Below, one piece after another: positions 51,862 to 60,847 of a stretch of 64,000 nt of DNA (position 1 is the stretch's first letter; the number at the start of each line of letters is the position of its first letter). A model generated the notes under the pieces. It was given only the letters and a program-made list of their open reading frames with translations, ran no database searches and was not told the DNA's origin. This DNA comes from Cognatiyoonia sp965661665 (GTDB lineage: Bacteria; Pseudomonadota; Alphaproteobacteria; Rhodobacterales; Rhodobacteraceae): the NCBI RefSeq assembly GCF_965661665.1, contig NZ_CBFIEO010000003.1:1-64000 (forward strand). Reading direction: 5' to 3'. The position numbers were made by a program, and so were the translations under genes.

Positions 51862-52195
51862 TGTATGGGCGTGTAAGGCGGTTTGCCGATGTGCCACCCG
51901 CCTGCCCCCGATGCGATGCGGCCACGACGCGGCCCGACATCGTCTGGTTCGGTGAAATTCCTATCACATGAAGGTGATTGAGCAGCATCTGATCAGTTGC
52001 GACCTCTTCGTTGCAATCGGCACCAGCATCGCAGTTTATCCGGCGGCCGGTTTCATGCAACTGGCTGATGCGTCTGGCGCAGACACATTGGAGCTAAATT
52101 TGGCGCCCTCTGACGTGCAATAGTCTTTCACGCAGCACCGCTATGGCCCCACCATAGAGGTTGTGCCTGCATTGGTGGCAGAGATCATGGGCTAG
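51862..52195 (+). pseudogene. cobB: sirtuin NAD-dependent deacylase remnant (C-terminal half)
   Basis: Frames on the plus strand give FADVPPACPRCDAATTRPDI with the second zinc CxxC, VWFGEIP, then, one base shifted, MKVIEQHLISCDLFVAIGTS and AVYPAAGFMQLADASG, all typical of the CobB C-terminal half. A one-base deletion breaks the PYHM motif near 51985. TAG at 52121-52123 interrupts SDVQ, and the frame ends at TAG 52193. The NAD-binding N-terminal half is absent. It abuts the phosphatase remnant, so a deletion removed the divergent 5' ends of both genes. Confidence 0.7.
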
Positions 52196-52227
52196 ACTTG
52201 GCCCGCGGGACTGGGCAGAACGGCACC

Positions 52228-53205
52228 ATGACAGACGCAAAGATCCTGAAGCTTGCAGAAAGCATTCGCGCCGGAGAGCGGCGCGCCCTCGCCCGTGCGA
52301 TCACTTTGGTCGAAAGTGGGCGTGCGGATCATCGCACGGCGGCGACAGCGTTGTTGTCAGCTGTGGGTTCAGAGCGGCAGGCGATCCGCATTGGTTTGTC
52401 AGGTACGCCCGGTGTTGGAAAATCGACGTTTATCGAAAGTTTCGGTCTGATGCTGACCGATCAGGGGCTAAAAGTCGCTGTTTTGGCGGTCGATCCCTCC
52501 TCCGCCCGCTCTGGCGGGTCGATTTTGGGCGATAAGACGCGGATGGATCGGCTGTCGCGCGATCCCAATGCCTTCATCCGCCCCTCCCCCAGCCAATCAC
52601 AATTGGGGGGCGTGGCAAGACGTACGCGGGAGGCCATCGCGCTCTGCGAGGCCGCCGGATACGATATTGTGTTGGTGGAGACCGTGGGCGTTGGCCAGTC
52701 CGAGACGGTTGTGGCCCAGATTTCAGACCTTTTCCTGTTGCTTTTGGCACCTGCGGGTGGGGATGAGCTTCAAGGCGTCAAACGCGGCATCATGGAGATG
52801 GCGGACATTATTTTGGTCAACAAGGCCGATGGCGATTTGAAAGCGCAAGCGATCCGGACCTGCGCGGATTACGCAGGCGCGCTGCGGCTGTTGCGCAAAC
52901 GCGCGCAAGATCCAGATGGCTACCCAAAGGCGCTGACGGTATCGGCGCTTGAGGCGGATGGCTTAGACGCTGGTTGGGCGGCGATGCAAGAGTTGGCAGA
53001 GTGGCGCAAAACCTCCGGCATCTGGGACCGAACCCGCGCCGATCAAGCGCGCTATTGGTTTGGGGAAGAAGTGCATTTGCAGCTTTTGGAGCGGCTTTAC
53101 CGCGATCCGGCAATCCGTGCGGAAATTGCGAAAGTCGAGGATGCGGTGAGCCGTGGCGAGATAACAGCGACGGCAGCGGCTGCAAAAGTGACGGCGAAAA
53201 TCTAA
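52228..53205 (+). CDS. meaB: methylmalonyl-CoA mutase-associated GTPase
   Basis: The 325-residue G3E-family GTPase guards adenosylcobalamin loading of methylmalonyl-CoA mutase. G1 SGTPGVGKSTFIESF, switch VDPSSARSGGSILGDKTRM, VETVGVGQSETVV and ILVNKADGDL are in order. C-terminal helices give the dimer interface. The methylmalonyl-CoA mutase itself is not in the window. ATG 52228 (MTDAKILKLA) is the likely start; the longer frame overlaps the sirtuin remnant. Confidence 0.93.
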   Translation: MTDAKILKLAESIRAGERRALARAITLVESGRADHRTAATALLSAVGSERQAIRIGLSGTPGVGKSTFIESFGLMLTDQGLKVAVLAVDPSSARSGGSILGDKTRMDRLSRDPNAFIRPSPSQSQLGGVARRTREAIALCEAAGYDIVLVETVGVGQSETVVAQISDLFLLLLAPAGGDELQGVKRGIMEMADIILVNKADGDLKAQAIRTCADYAGALRLLRKRAQDPDGYPKALTVSALEADGLDAGWAAMQELAEWRKTSGIWDRTRADQARYWFGEEVHLQLLERLYRDPAIRAEIAKVEDAVSRGEITATAAAAKVTAKI

Positions 53206-53215
53206 CGTGCCGTTT

Positions 53216-53252
53216 CCAAAAGGTATGGAACTGACGTTCCATACGCCATTTT
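53216..53252 (+). terminator. terminator of meaB
   Basis: GTATGGAAC (53223-53231) pairs perfectly with GTTCCATAC (53236-53244) around TGAC. The stem extends through CCAAAA and TTTTTGG on the outside. It lies 17 bases after the meaB stop. Confidence 0.75.
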
Positions 53253-53398
53253 TGGAGAATGCCACTTGACCGGTCGGAGGAATCCTCTTATCCCGCGCGG
53301 ATTGAATTAATGGCCCTGCGATGCGAGGTCGCCCACCTGTTGACCAGCGTCCCGCCAATCGGGCCTGTGGACGCCGACAAAGACGAAGGAAGATGCTC

Positions 53399-53683
53399 AT
53401 GTCACGCCGTTGCGAGCTTACTGGAAAAGGGCCGATGTCTGGCAACAACGTCAGCCATGCCAACAATAAGACCAAGCGTCGCTTCCTGCCAAACCTGCAG
53501 GACGTAACGCTTCAGTCTGACGCGCTGGGTCGCGCTTTCAAATTCCGCATCTCCAATGCGGCGCTGCGCTCTGTCGATCACCGTGGTGGACTTGATGCGT
53601 TTCTTGCAAAAGCAAAGGACGCGGAGCTTTCTGCCAACGCGTTGAAGGTGAAGAAAGAGATTTCAAAGGCGTCTGCGGCGTAA
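53399..53683 (+). CDS. rpmB: 50S ribosomal protein L28
   Basis: The 94-residue product begins MSRRCELTGKGPMSGNNVSH and continues KRRFLPNLQDVTL and LRSVDHRGGLDAFL, characteristic of alphaproteobacterial L28. The start is ATG 53399, after GAAGGAAG; an ATG six bases earlier is in frame but less fit. It is monocistronic with its own terminator. The first Cys-containing motif belongs to a Zn-free variant. Confidence 0.95.
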   Translation: MSRRCELTGKGPMSGNNVSHANNKTKRRFLPNLQDVTLQSDALGRAFKFRISNAALRSVDHRGGLDAFLAKAKDAELSANALKVKKEISKASAA

Positions 53684-53708
53684 GCCCACCCGCGATTTGA
53701 GATAGAGG

Positions 53709-53738
53709 GCCCGGTTGCTACTGCAACCGGGCTTTTTT
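53709..53738 (+). terminator. rho-independent terminator of rpmB
   Basis: GCCCGGTTGC (53709-53718) pairs perfectly with GCAACCGGGC (53723-53732) around TACT, followed by six Ts. It lies 26 bases after the L28 stop. Confidence 0.97.
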
Positions 53739-53814
53739 CATACCTCCGGCCGAGGTATTTGACGCGAAAGAAGATCGGCTTGCCTGCAGAGGGATATGCG
53801 GGCGATATGAGGCC

Positions 53815-56202
53815 ATGAGCGATTTACCCATTGAAGAGGTGCTGCCGGAGGTTTTGGCAGCTTTGGCCCAAGCGGGCCGCGTGGTTTTGCAGGCGCCACC
53901 GGGCGCGGGCAAAACAAGCCGCGTGCCATTGGCGATGCTGTCTGAGGTTGACGGCAAGATCATCATGCTGGAGCCGCGCCGCTTGGCCGCGCGGACGGCG
54001 GCGGAGCGATTGGCGGAGCAGCTGGAGGAGAAACCTGGAGACACCGTTGGCTACCGGATGCGCGGTGCATCGGTTGCAGGCCGTCGGATCGAGGTCGTCA
54101 CTGAGGGGATTTTGACCCGCATGGTGCAAGCCGATCCAGAGCTCACTGGCATCGGGGCCGTGATCTTTGACGAATTTCATGAGCGCTCGCTCAATGCTGA
54201 TCTGGGGCTCGCGCTGGTGTGGGAAGTTCGGCAGGCGATGCGGCCTGATTTGCAGCTGGTTGTGATGTCGGCGACCATAGAGGCCGCGCCTGTCGCAGCG
54301 CTTTTGGACGAAGCGCCCGTGGTGACATCGGAGGGGCGTGCCTTTCCGGTGGATGTGAGGTGGTTGGAGAGGCCCTTAAGCAAACCGCTCACCTGGTGGG
54401 GGTTTGTGGGCGCCGCGACTGAACTGGTGGCGCAAGCGGTGGTGGAGACGAAGGGTGGTGTCCTCGTGTTTTTGCCTGGTGCGGGGGAAATTCGGGAGGT
54501 GCAGGCCAGGCTTACCTCCAAGCTGCGGGACTGTCAGGTATTGCCACTTTATGGGGCCATGCCTTTTGCCCAGCAGCAGGAAGCGATCTGGCCCGGTACG
54601 GGGCCGAAACGGAAGGTGGTGTTGGCCACATCTATTGCGGAAACATCGCTAACCATCGAAGACATCCGCGTTGTGGTGGATGCCGGTCGCGCGCGGCGGG
54701 CGCGGTTTGACCCACGCTCCGGCATGTCACGGCTGGTGACGGAGCCTGTGAGCCGTGCGGAGGCAACACAGCGGACGGGGCGCGCGGGCCGTGTGGCTGA
54801 AGGGATTTGCTACCGATTGTGGGCCAAGGCAGAGGAAGGGGCGCTGCCCGCCTTTCCACCGGCAGAGATCGAGACGGCGGATTTGGCGGGGCTCGCGCTG
54901 GAACTGGCGCAATGGGGCAGGGCTGTAGAGGATATGGCGCTGTTGACCCCGCCGCCCGCGCAAGGATTGGTAGAAGCGCGCGCGCTGCTGGGGGATTTGG
55001 GGTGTTTAGCGAATGGCGCGTTGACCCCACATGGGGCGGACGTGGTGCGGATGCCACTGCACCCGCGTTTGGCACACATGCTGCGGCGGGCGGGGCCATC
55101 TTCCGCGCCATTGGCGGCGCTTCTGAGCCACCGCGATCCGATGCAGGGGGTGGGCGTTGATCTTGAGACGCGGTTGAGAGCGATGGCCTTTGGCGACGCG
55201 CGGTTTAAGGAGATCGGGCCGGATGCGAAGCGCTTTGCCAAGTTGGGGGGGCCGGAGGCGGGGTTGTCCGTGGGGCAGCAATTGGCGCTCGCCTTCCCTG
55301 ACAGGGTCGGGCTGCGGCGCAAGGGCGATGACCCGCGTTATGTCCTGTCGGGCGGCAAAGGCGCGGTGATGGACGCGGGGGAGGTGCTGGCAGGGCAGCG
55401 GTTGATCGTGGCGTGTGACCTCGATGGCGATGCGCGGGAGGCCAAGATCAGGCTCGGCGCGCCTGTCACAGAAGCAGAGTTGCGGGAGATTTACGGCGCT
55501 CAGATCGGCTGGGTTGGCATATGCGAGTGGTCGCGGCGTGAGGGGCGTGTTTTGGCCCGACAGCAGGAGCGGTTCGGCCAGATCACGCTACAAGACCGGA
55601 TTTGGAAGGACGTGCCTGCGGGCGATATTGCCCAAGCAATGCTGCTGGGGGTGCGGCAGCTTGGATTGCGTCTGACGCCAACGGCCGAACGGTTTCGGGC
55701 GCGCGTTGCGCTGCTGGACGGATTGCCCGCGATGGATGATGAGAGCCTGTTGGCAGGGCTTGAGGGCTGGCTCTTGCCCTATCTCGACAGGGTGAAAACG
55801 GCAGAAGACTGGAAAGCGTTCGATCCCCTGCCCGCGTTGCGCGCGATGCTTGACTGGCCGCAAATTCAGCGGCTGGATACGGAGGTGCCCGCGCATTTCA
55901 CGACACCTCTCGGACGGGAGATCCCCATTGATTACAGCGGTCCCGCGCCGGAGATTGCGCTGAGATTGCAAGAGATGTTCGGCCAAACGACACATCCGAT
56001 GGTGGGGTCGAAGCCACTACGAATTACGCTCTTGTCGCCTGCGCAAAGGCCGGTGCAAACGACGCAAGACATCCCGGGGTTTTGGGCGACATCCTATGCA
56101 GATGTGCGGCGCGATATGCGGGGACGGTACCCAAAGCACCCGTGGCCAGAAGACCCAACCGTAGCTGACCCGACGCTGCGGGCCAAGCCACACAAGCGTT
56201 AA
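53815..56202 (+). CDS. hrpB: ATP-dependent RNA helicase HrpB
   Basis: The 795-residue DEAH-type helicase has Walker A APPGAGKTSRVPLAML, motif II IFDEFHERSLNADL, SAT (VVMSATIEA), motif V TSIAETSLTIEDIR and motif VI QRTGRAGRVAEG. The HrpB C-terminal domain (from about 560) includes WSRREGRVLARQQE and the final KHPWPEDP. It unwinds RNA and is usually dispensable. Length is normal. Its last four bases overlap the convergent argF. Confidence 0.95.
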   Translation: MSDLPIEEVLPEVLAALAQAGRVVLQAPPGAGKTSRVPLAMLSEVDGKIIMLEPRRLAARTAAERLAEQLEEKPGDTVGYRMRGASVAGRRIEVVTEGILTRMVQADPELTGIGAVIFDEFHERSLNADLGLALVWEVRQAMRPDLQLVVMSATIEAAPVAALLDEAPVVTSEGRAFPVDVRWLERPLSKPLTWWGFVGAATELVAQAVVETKGGVLVFLPGAGEIREVQARLTSKLRDCQVLPLYGAMPFAQQQEAIWPGTGPKRKVVLATSIAETSLTIEDIRVVVDAGRARRARFDPRSGMSRLVTEPVSRAEATQRTGRAGRVAEGICYRLWAKAEEGALPAFPPAEIETADLAGLALELAQWGRAVEDMALLTPPPAQGLVEARALLGDLGCLANGALTPHGADVVRMPLHPRLAHMLRRAGPSSAPLAALLSHRDPMQGVGVDLETRLRAMAFGDARFKEIGPDAKRFAKLGGPEAGLSVGQQLALAFPDRVGLRRKGDDPRYVLSGGKGAVMDAGEVLAGQRLIVACDLDGDAREAKIRLGAPVTEAELREIYGAQIGWVGICEWSRREGRVLARQQERFGQITLQDRIWKDVPAGDIAQAMLLGVRQLGLRLTPTAERFRARVALLDGLPAMDDESLLAGLEGWLLPYLDRVKTAEDWKAFDPLPALRAMLDWPQIQRLDTEVPAHFTTPLGREIPIDYSGPAPEIALRLQEMFGQTTHPMVGSKPLRITLLSPAQRPVQTTQDIPGFWATSYADVRRDMRGRYPKHPWPEDPTVADPTLRAKPHKR

Positions 56203-57104
56203 ACGCCAAGGCAGTGTCGCATGATCGCCTTTTGGGCGTGTAGACGGTTTTCCGCCTCATCAAAGATCACCGAATGCGAGCCATCCATGACAGACGACGT
56301 CGCCTCATCATCGCGGTGCGCGGGTAAGCAGTGCATGAAGAGAGCATCAGAGTTAGCATGAGACATCAAATCATCGTTCACCTGATAGCCGCGCAGCTGG
56401 TTGTGACGCCGTTCCCGCGCCGATTGGGGATCGTGCATGCTGACCCAAGTATCGGTGACAACGAGGTCGGCGCAAGCGACAGCCTCTTGCGGGTTGCGGA
56501 TGATCTCATAGAGCCCGTCAAGGGAGCGGTCGGGGTCGAGCGGTTCTGGCCCTGTGAAGACAAGATCGAATTCGAATTGCTTGGCCGCATGGGCGAAGCT
56601 GGCAAAGACGTTGTTGCCGTCGCCGGACCAAACGACCTTTTTGCCTTTGATCGGGCCGCGATGTTCCTCAAACGTCATAACGTCGGCCATGATCTGGCAA
56701 GGATGCGTGCGGTTGGTGAGGCCGTTGATCACAGGGATCGTGGCGTATTCCGCCATTTCGAGGAGTGTATCCTCCTCAAACGTCCGCATCATGATCATGT
56801 CGACATAGCGGCTAAGCACGCGGGCGGTGTCAGCGATGGTTTCACCGTGGCCCAGCTGCATGTCCGCGCCAGAAAGGACCATGGTTTCGCCGCCCAACTG
56901 ACGGACGCCAACGTCGAAGGAAATGCGGGTGCGGGTGGAGGGCTTTTCAAAGATGAGCGCGATCATATGGCCCGCGAGCGGCTGATCGTCGTCAGGCGCG
57001 CCCTTGGGACGCCCAGCGCGGGCAGATTTCATGGTTTGCGCGGTGTCGATGATGGCCCGCAGCTCTGCGGGGGAAGTTTTGTGTATGTCGAGAAAATCGG
57101 TCAT
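56199..57104 (-). CDS. argF: ornithine carbamoyltransferase
   Basis: The 301-residue enzyme makes citrulline from ornithine and carbamoyl phosphate. Carbamoyl phosphate binding is in KPSTRTRISFDVGVRQL, the HPCQ motif in TNRTHPCQIMADV, and the catalytic loop in FMHCLPAHRDDEATS. Length is slightly short but complete. It follows argD by 42 bases on the same strand; both are arginine biosynthesis genes. The stop overlaps hrpB. Confidence 0.97.
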   Translation of the reverse strand: MTDFLDIHKTSPAELRAIIDTAQTMKSARAGRPKGAPDDDQPLAGHMIALIFEKPSTRTRISFDVGVRQLGGETMVLSGADMQLGHGETIADTARVLSRYVDMIMMRTFEEDTLLEMAEYATIPVINGLTNRTHPCQIMADVMTFEEHRGPIKGKKVVWSGDGNNVFASFAHAAKQFEFDLVFTGPEPLDPDRSLDGLYEIIRNPQEAVACADLVVTDTWVSMHDPQSARERRHNQLRGYQVNDDLMSHANSDALFMHCLPAHRDDEATSSVMDGSHSVIFDEAENRLHAQKAIMRHCLGV

Positions 57105-57146
57105 GGGTGATCCTTGAGAGGATGGAAACTTTTTTTGGTGAATGGG

Positions 57147-58321
57147 TTACGCGATGGATGCCGCCGCTTTGCGGAGCCGCTCAACCGCCTCTGCGATGTC
57201 GTCATCGGTAAGGTTCAGCGCAGGCAAAAGCCGCACGGTATTCTCCGCCCCCGGAACGGTCAGGAGGCCGGCGGCGTAGGCGGCATTCACCACATCCATA
57301 TTTGTGGCCTTGCAGACGAGGCCAAGCATCAGGCCAGAACCGCGGACATGGTCGAACACCTCCGGCACTTCGGCAACCAGCCCCTCGAGCTTTTGGTGCA
57401 AGAGCCCCGCTTTGCGGTTCACCTCATCCAGAAACTCCGGCGCGGCGACGATGTCGATGACGACATTGCCGACGGCACATCCCAGCGGGTTGCCGCCATA
57501 GGTGGAGCCATGCGTTCCTGCAGTCATTCCGCTTGCAGCGTCCTCAGCGGCCAACACTGCGCCTAGGGGGAAGCCCCCGCCAATGCCTTTGGCGACCATC
57601 ATGATGTCGGGCGCGATGCCGGACCATTCATGGGCAAAAAGCTTGCCGGTTCTGGCAACACCACATTGCACTTCGTCAAGGATCAGCAGGACACCGTGTT
57701 TGTCGCACAGATCGCGCAAACCTTTGAGACAAGCATCAGGAAGCGGGCGAATGCCACCCTCCCCAAGCACCGGTTCAACAATGACAGCGGCGGTCTTGTT
57801 GGTGATCGCCTTAGCCAGCGCATCATGATCGCCAAACGGCAAATGCGTGAAGCCGGGGAGCAACGGGCCGAAGCCTTTGGTCATCTTTTCGGACCCAGCT
57901 GCCGCGATCCCGGCGGAAGACCTACCGTGGAAAGCGCCGTCAAAGGCCAGGATCTCACTCCGATCCTCGCCTTTCTCAAACCAATACTTGCGGGCCATCT
58001 TCACGGCCAGTTCGCAGCATTCGGTGCCGGAATTGGTGAAAAACACCGTGTCCGCAAAGGTCAGATCAACCAATTTGTCCGCCAGCGCCTGCTGCGCGGG
58101 GATATGGTAGAGGTTTGAGACATGCCAAAGTTGAGACGCCTGATCGGTCAGTGCCTTGGTCAAAATCGGGTTGGCGTGACCCAGAACATTCACGGCGATC
58201 CCTGCGCCAAAGTCCAAGAAACGTCGGCCGTCAGCCTCAACNNNNNNNNNNGCCAAGAGCCTTCGCCAGACACGAATGTCAGCGGTGCGCGGTTGTAGGT
58301 CGGCAAGACGGACGGGATCAT
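57147..58321 (-). CDS. argD: acetylornithine aminotransferase (assembly gap near the start)
   Basis: The PLP enzyme of arginine synthesis has FDGAFHGRSSAGIAA, LDEVQCGVARTGKLFA with the PLP Asp, and IMMVAKGIGGGFPLGA with the Schiff-base Lys. The N terminus (MIPSVLPTYNRAPLTF) starts at ATG 58321 and is joined by a run of ten Ns (58242-58251) to VEADGRRFLDFGAGIAV. With ten Ns the two parts are out of frame, so the true gap length is not ten. The gene is probably intact. It is the first gene of an argD-argF unit. Confidence 0.93.
58242..58251. other. assembly gap of ten Ns
   Basis: Ten undefined bases lie within the N-terminal part of argD. Since both flanks encode argD in different frames, the number of Ns is a placeholder. 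Confidence 0.97.
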
Positions 58322-58579
58322 CGGGTCATCCTTAATTTTGAAGCCCGAGACCTGCCGGAGCAGTGGGCCCAAGTCAACATTTTGATGGACAGAAACAGTA
58401 AAAAGCCCGATCGGGCGGAGCTTTAACGTCGGCGTTTGAAGGTGCGCATCTGCTTCACGTAGGCATGCTTAGATCAAAGCAGACGACCTGTGAACCCCCG
58501 ACCTGCAGCGACGGTTCTTACGCAAACTTTCCGAATTTGCGCCCTAATGCCGACGCAATAGAGAATTAGCTGAAAGATC

Positions 58580-58963
58580 GTGGAAAACGTTTACGAATAC
58601 CGGATGGGCATTGGCCACCGCTTAACTTGGTTGGCGGCAATCGCAGTTGCAGCTTTGTTGGCCTTCGCCATGGACAATCAGGATCCGCTGATCCTAGGCA
58701 CTGTTTGGGGCCTTTGCGCTGCGATAATCATCTGGTTTTTGTCGCGTAGTCTCGTTGCGGGCATTCGAGTTGATGACCGGTACTTCACGTTGACTGCTTG
58801 GCGTGATCCAAAGCCCGTGCCACTGGAGGACATTGACTATCTCTGTATGACGCATTGGACCGAAAACAGCGATGTCATGCTTGTCTATGCCGATGGCACG
58901 GAAGAGCATATTCCAGCAGGCGATTTGCCAGACATTCAGCTTTCGAGCGAAGTGATGGCCTAG
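58580..58963 (+). CDS. small two-helix membrane protein of unknown function
   Basis: The 127-residue product has two adjacent hydrophobic helices (LAAIAVAALLAFAM, LILGTVWGLCAAIIIWFL) and a C-terminal soluble part rich in strands (YFTLTAWRDPKPVPLEDID, VMLVYADGTEEHIPAGDL) like a PH-type or bPH domain. It may sense or scaffold at the membrane. No homologue is recognised. The spacer before it (58322-58579) contains no other gene. Confidence 0.6.
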   Translation: MENVYEYRMGIGHRLTWLAAIAVAALLAFAMDNQDPLILGTVWGLCAAIIIWFLSRSLVAGIRVDDRYFTLTAWRDPKPVPLEDIDYLCMTHWTENSDVMLVYADGTEEHIPAGDLPDIQLSSEVMA

Positions 58964-58998
58964 CACGGGATCGAAGTAAAAGACCCGCTGCCCTCAGC

Positions 58999-59799
58999 CT
59001 AGGCTTTTAGCCGGTAGCCGGATTTTAGCCAGCACCAGCAAATTGTCAGCACAACCACACAGCAGACTGAGACAACAGCGAGCCCTGTCCAAGGGGAGCT
59101 GTCGCTGGTGCCAATCATGCCGTATCGCACCCCATCGATGATGTAGAAAAATGGGTTGGCGTGACTGATCGTTTGCAGCAAGGGCGGCAGGGCAGTGATC
59201 GAATAGAATGTGCCGGACAAGAAGGCAAGCGGCGTAATCAGGAAGTTCTGGATCGCCGATAATTGGTCAAACTTCTGTGCAAAAACCCCGCCGATGATGC
59301 CAAGACCGCTCATAAAGAACGTCCCAAGCAGGATGAAGATCGCCATCCAAAGCGGGTTCACGATGGTTACGCCCAGAAACAGCCATCCACCCAACGCAAT
59401 CACAACCGCGCAAATGACGCCGCGCGTCACTGCACCCAGAAGGTATCCCACCAAGAGCTCTAACGCATTGAGCGGGGGCATCAGTGTGTCGACGATGTTT
59501 CCGCCCAATTTGGCAGATGTGATCGAGGACGAGGTATTGGCAAAAGCGTTCTGGATCACGGTCATCGTCAGAATGCCTGGCACCAGAAAGGTCATGAAGG
59601 GCACGCCCATCACATCGCCGCGTGTCGGGCCAATCGCGATTGTGAAAACCAAGACAAGCAAGCCCGCGTTGATCAACGGCGCCATGACGGTTTGCGCCCA
59701 GACATTCAGAAATCGTTTGATTTCCCGCTCCACTAGTGTGGCGACGCCAATCCAGTTCACGCGACCAAAGCGGCGGCTGCCCATTAATTGTTGTGACAT
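58999..59799 (-). CDS. ABC-2 type transporter permease
   Basis: The 266-residue integral membrane protein has six helices with the ABC-2 signature near residues 130-190 (GTFFMSGLGIIGGVFAQK, FYSITALPPLLQTISHANP). It starts MSQQLMGSRRFGRVNWIGV and belongs to the polysaccharide/drug exporter permeases of the YadH-like group. The ATPase partner is not in the window, so it may be encoded elsewhere or the complex may be partial. It is divergent from gcrA. Confidence 0.87.
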   Translation of the reverse strand: MSQQLMGSRRFGRVNWIGVATLVEREIKRFLNVWAQTVMAPLINAGLLVLVFTIAIGPTRGDVMGVPFMTFLVPGILTMTVIQNAFANTSSSITSAKLGGNIVDTLMPPLNALELLVGYLLGAVTRGVICAVVIALGGWLFLGVTIVNPLWMAIFILLGTFFMSGLGIIGGVFAQKFDQLSAIQNFLITPLAFLSGTFYSITALPPLLQTISHANPFFYIIDGVRYGMIGTSDSSPWTGLAVVSVCCVVVLTICWCWLKSGYRLKA

Positions 59800-59918
59800 T
59801 ACGATACCTACTTAGAATGCTTGCAGAGTGGTTGTATCCGCTCTTGCAATGCTTAGAATAGGTGTTCGATGAATTAAGCAAGGCCCGATGTGATGACATC
59901 CCGCCTTTCGAAATGAAG

Positions 59919-59923
59919 GAATC
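59919..59923. promoter_or_regulatory. GANTC methylation site in the gcrA ribosome site
   Basis: GAATC at 59919-59923 overlaps the ribosome-binding sequence just before the gcrA ATG. CcrM methylates GANTC in alphaproteobacteria, and GcrA acts at methylated promoters. Placement here could be incidental. Confidence 0.3.
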
Positions 59924-59926
59924 CGA

Positions 59927-60514
59927 ATGTCCTGGACAGATGACCGCGTTGAGACGCTAAAGCGGATGTGGGGCGAAGGCCAATCGGCAAGCCAAATCGC
60001 GAAAGAATTGGGTGGCGTCACACGGAATGCTGTGATCGGTAAAGTTCACCGCTTGGGTCTTTCCAACCGTGCTGGCTCTGGCGGCAATGCTGGCAAGGCG
60101 GCCGCGAAGGAAAAAGCGCCATCAAAACCCGCCACACCAAAAGCACCTCCAAAAGCCAAGGCCGAACCAGCGTCTAAGCCCAAGAAGGAGGAGCCTGAGC
60201 TGGACGAGAATGGTATCCCAATCTCTGCCGCACGCCGTGCGATCATTCCGGCAGGCCAACCCCTGCCCCCGCAGCCCTCTGCGAATGAGATCAGCCCAGA
60301 AGCGTTGGCCAAGGTGTCAGAGGTGGAGAAATCCGCCAAGCGCATTTCCCTCATGGAATTGACGGAGAAGACCTGCAAATGGCCAGTTGGTGACCCCGCG
60401 ACAGATGACTTCTGGTTCTGTGGTCTGCCTGTGCAGCAAGGCAAACCCTACTGCGGAGCCCATGTCGGCGTCGCGTTCCAGCCGATGAGCACCCGCCGCG
60501 ACCGTCGGCGGTAA
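59927..60514 (+). CDS. gcrA: GcrA cell cycle regulator
   Basis: The 195-residue protein has the GcrA helix-turn-helix at the N terminus (MSWTDDRVETLKRMWGEG, SQIAKELGGVTRNAVIGKV) that binds near methylated GANTC sites and recruits sigma70 RNA polymerase. An Ala/Lys/Pro-rich linker follows (residues 45-90). The C-terminal sigma-binding part is at TCKWPVGDPATDDFWFCG. The ribosome site AAGGAATC precedes ATG 59927, and a strong terminator follows. Confidence 0.95.
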   Translation: MSWTDDRVETLKRMWGEGQSASQIAKELGGVTRNAVIGKVHRLGLSNRAGSGGNAGKAAAKEKAPSKPATPKAPPKAKAEPASKPKKEEPELDENGIPISAARRAIIPAGQPLPPQPSANEISPEALAKVSEVEKSAKRISLMELTEKTCKWPVGDPATDDFWFCGLPVQQGKPYCGAHVGVAFQPMSTRRDRRR

Positions 60515-60535
60515 GACCTCTTAGAACTACAAATT

Positions 60536-60558
60536 GACCCGCTTCGGCGGGCTTTTTT
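60536..60558 (+). terminator. rho-independent terminator of gcrA
   Basis: CCCGC-TTCG-GCGGG (60538-60551) followed by C and six Ts. It lies 24 bases after the gcrA stop. Confidence 0.95.
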
Positions 60559-60571
60559 GTGCGCGCAACGC

Positions 60572-60597
60572 AAAAGGGCTCCCACTTGGGAGCCCTT
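60572..60597 (-). terminator. minus-strand terminator after the VPLPA remnant
   Basis: GGGCTCCCA and TGGGAGCCC pair perfectly around two bases; on the minus strand TTTT follows. It sits about 20 bases after the stop of the VPLPA-type fragment, consistent with a former gene there. Confidence 0.65.
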
Positions 60598-60617
60598 CGT
60601 CTTGGATGTCTATATGA

Positions 60618-60735
60618 TCAGGAACTGCGACGCCCCGCGATGCCCAATCCGCCTACGCCGGCCAGCAGCAAGAGCGCAGATGCTGGAAGCGGTACAGCAG
60701 ACACCTCAAACTCGCCCAAAGCGCCCGGTGGCGAA
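60618..60735 (-). pseudogene. orphan VPLPA-CTERM sorting tail
   Basis: On the minus strand a frame ends GEFEVSAVPLPASALLLL, AGVGGLGIAGRRSS and TGA (60620-60618). This is the full VPLPA-type sorting tail: the Val-Pro-Leu-Pro-Ala motif, a hydrophobic helix and a basic end. Upstream of about 60735 no matching secreted protein can be read in this frame; a neighbouring frame (NKLGDLDLFLPQF) may be its former continuation. A terminator follows. It is likely the tail end of a lost exported protein. Confidence 0.55.
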
Positions 60736-60847
60736 TTGGGGCAAAAACAGGTCCAAATCGCCCAATTTGTTCAAATCTTGCGACCCAAATAGGCAATCTG
60801 TGAAGGATGACATTTTGTCCACTGGCTTCGTTCGATGCAGCACCTAC

